Assembly (NCBI GenBank): GCA_023418505.1
Contig: JAEZZR010000012.1
Location: 62,001-126,000, forward strand
Direction: 5' to 3'
Length of the DNA: 64,000 bases
From: Actinomycetes bacterium
Lineage (GTDB): Bacteria; Actinomycetota; Actinomycetes; Mycobacteriales; Mycobacteriaceae
Shown: positions 62,827 to 64,000 of the stretch, piece after piece
Numbering within the stretch: the stretch's first letter is position 1
How the letters are laid out: each line of letters opens with the position of its first letter
Notes under the pieces: generated by a model
Databases searched by the model: none
What the model saw: only the letters and a program-made list of their open reading frames with translations
What the model was told of the DNA's origin: nothing
Made by a program: the position numbers and the translations under genes

Positions 62827-63750
62827 ATGCGGACAATAGTGTTGCATTGCGGTACTGACGTTGGTTCTGGCGCGGATGCTGGCGACGTAGCTGGGAGTGC
62901 CGGCGGGGGCGCGGGCGAAGTCCACGTCGAGCTGCCCGTACTGCCGGGGCGACGAGATCTGGCGTTCTTAACAGAGATCGCCGCCGAGGTGCTGCCACAC
63001 GACACCGCACCAACGCCGGAGGAAATCTCCCAGCAAAAGGATGTCCCGCACCTGCAACAACCGAAGCGTGCGCCACAGCAACCTTCCGAGCCAGTGCGTC
63101 TGATCGTGCTGGGGCCGGATGCGTCGTTAGCAGCAGTGGTCACCCATTTGATGCGGCGCAATCTGTTGTGGTTCGAAGTTGCTCACGTGCCCGGCGCGTA
63201 TCCGTCGCCAGCAGCTACGAACTGGGGTATGGAAGCGTTGACCTTGGAGCAGGCGCGCCGGGGTGCGGTCTCTCCGGTGCCACTGATCCGCGACGACACC
63301 GGACGCGCAATCGTGGGCTACGCGCTGCTGACGGAACCGGATATCACGGGCACGAGCTCCGCTGACGGATTCGTCGGTGAGGTTTATGTAGACGAACACG
63401 AATTGTTTAGCGGACGATCAGCCGGTGTGCAGGTACGGCCGACGACGGGCGCGCCGGGGCTAGTGGCCGCTGAGTTGCCATTTCCGGATGGCTCAGGAGA
63501 GCGGGCGGGTGCGCGAACGACGGGTGGGGCTGGCAGCTCCCACGCCCCCTCCCTCTGGTCGCGCATCAAAAATCGCCTGGGCAATTCCCAAACTCCCCTT
63601 CAGCGTGAACCCCACGCCCCGATCGAAGGGCGCGCGGTTCAAGCCGGCGGCCCTGGTTTCCGCTATGTCCGCGACGGCATCGAGACCAAAAAGCCTCGCG
63701 AAAAAGTAACTATTTATCGCCATTTATTAGATCTACAATTAGTACGTTAA
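62827..63750 (+). CDS. Conserved actinobacterial protein of unknown function (Rv0358-like by position)
   Basis: The frame is open from 62752, but the ATG at 62827 with MRTIVLHCGTDVG is the likely start (307 residues). The N-terminal 90 residues contain Gly/Asp-rich and Pro/Gln-rich segments. A globular part with VRLIVLGPDASLAAVVTHLMRRNLLWFEVAHVP near residues 90-125, and PLIRDDTGRAIVGYALL near 155, follows. The C-terminal 80 residues carry Gly/Ser-rich linkers and the final TIYRHLLDLQLVR. The divergence from purA matches Rv0358, which has no assigned function. No catalytic motif is visible. Confidence 0.65.
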   Translation: MRTIVLHCGTDVGSGADAGDVAGSAGGGAGEVHVELPVLPGRRDLAFLTEIAAEVLPHDTAPTPEEISQQKDVPHLQQPKRAPQQPSEPVRLIVLGPDASLAAVVTHLMRRNLLWFEVAHVPGAYPSPAATNWGMEALTLEQARRGAVSPVPLIRDDTGRAIVGYALLTEPDITGTSSADGFVGEVYVDEHELFSGRSAGVQVRPTTGAPGLVAAELPFPDGSGERAGARTTGGAGSSHAPSLWSRIKNRLGNSQTPLQREPHAPIEGRAVQAGGPGFRYVRDGIETKKPREKVTIYRHLLDLQLVR

Positions 63751-64000
63751 ATGGATTAACTAATACTGATCAGGGATTTTGTTGCGTTTTCGTCGTTCGC
63801 CAGCCCAACAAGCATCACCCCTGGCACCCTAGCCACCCCCAATTACCCCACCCTTAAAATATTTTATTAGCCCCCGCTGGTTTGCTTCCTTTAAACTTAG
63901 GGGCGTTCGGGATCACTAAAAAGTCCTGCACAAAAGTAGGAATGGGCACTAGTAGTCGATAAATATCTGTTATTAGAACTACTGGTCTGGTAACTCGCAC
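63751..64000. other. Upstream region of a gene outside the window
   Basis: No gene lies in the last 250 bases. A TAAACTTAGG-type box near 63892 and an AT-rich region near 63950-63980 could belong to a promoter of the next gene. In C. glutamicum the next gene after purA's neighbourhood is the fructose-bisphosphate aldolase, but that cannot be seen here. Confidence 0.35.

Overview
The window looks like chromosome of a Corynebacterium or close relative (Corynebacteriales). No RNA gene or species marker is visible, so this rests on gene content and order. Three blocks match familiar arrangements: glnX-glnH-pknG beside ackA-pta, fprA, purT and purA (the C. glutamicum order); ybdK-type ligase, SodC-like, LytR_C, DUF3263, def, GNAT, exonuclease III (the order of M. 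tuberculosis Rv0433 down to Rv0427c); and pmmB, deoC, deoA, cdd (compare Rv3308-Rv3315c). GTG starts, ATGA overlaps and apparently leaderless genes also fit actinobacteria.

Layout. 1-690: a lysine-rich protein tail and a small ABM-domain protein. 690-7320: an accessory island with about 0.8 kb of degraded sequence, an AT-rich membrane protein, a type III restriction subunit (res) and its methyltransferase (mod), which is broken by one in-frame TGA. 7320-14950: deoxynucleoside and pyrimidine salvage (phosphohexomutase, deoC, deoA, divergent cdd-nupC) and its probable SorC/DeoR-type regulator, with operator-like repeats between deoA and cdd. An Abi-family gene, also broken by one in-frame TGA, sits inside this block. 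14950-20030: a second accessory island with an XRE regulator surrounded by clusters of about 12-bp repeats, a Schlafen/AlbA_2 ATP-binding protein followed by a protein whose C-terminus resembles exonuclease VII large subunit, and two 63/64-identical palindromic 64-bp repeats. 20030-31370: GAP-family membrane protein, acyl-CoA synthetase, DJ-1/PfpI protein, membrane-anchored GDPD, PPK2, groEL with two CIRCE operators, a secreted GH1 enzyme and an M20 dipeptidase. 31370-38580: a stand-alone LeuA-regulatory-domain-like protein with a possible leader peptide and hairpin, then a six-cistron Mrp Na+/H+ antiporter operon. 38650-45900: the Rv0433-Rv0427c-like block plus MarR and Nudix genes. 46000-64000: glnX-glnH-pknG, an L,D-transpeptidase, pta-ackA, fprA, a phosphoribosyltransferase, purT, a nucleoside hydrolase, a lipoprotein GDPD, purA and an Rv0358-like protein.

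How the genes work together. The deo/cdd/nupC block takes up nucleosides and sends deoxyribose-1-phosphate into central metabolism. GlnH, GlnX and PknG form the amino-acid sensing branch that in C. glutamicum controls 2-oxoglutarate dehydrogenase through OdhI; pta-ackA next to it handles acetate. purT, purA, the phosphoribosyltransferase and the nucleoside hydrolase are purine genes. The best candidate for an undescribed system is the AlbA_2-ATPase plus exonuclease-VII-like pair (16188-19101) with its repeat-rich surroundings; the two TGA-interrupted defence genes are the second point of interest.
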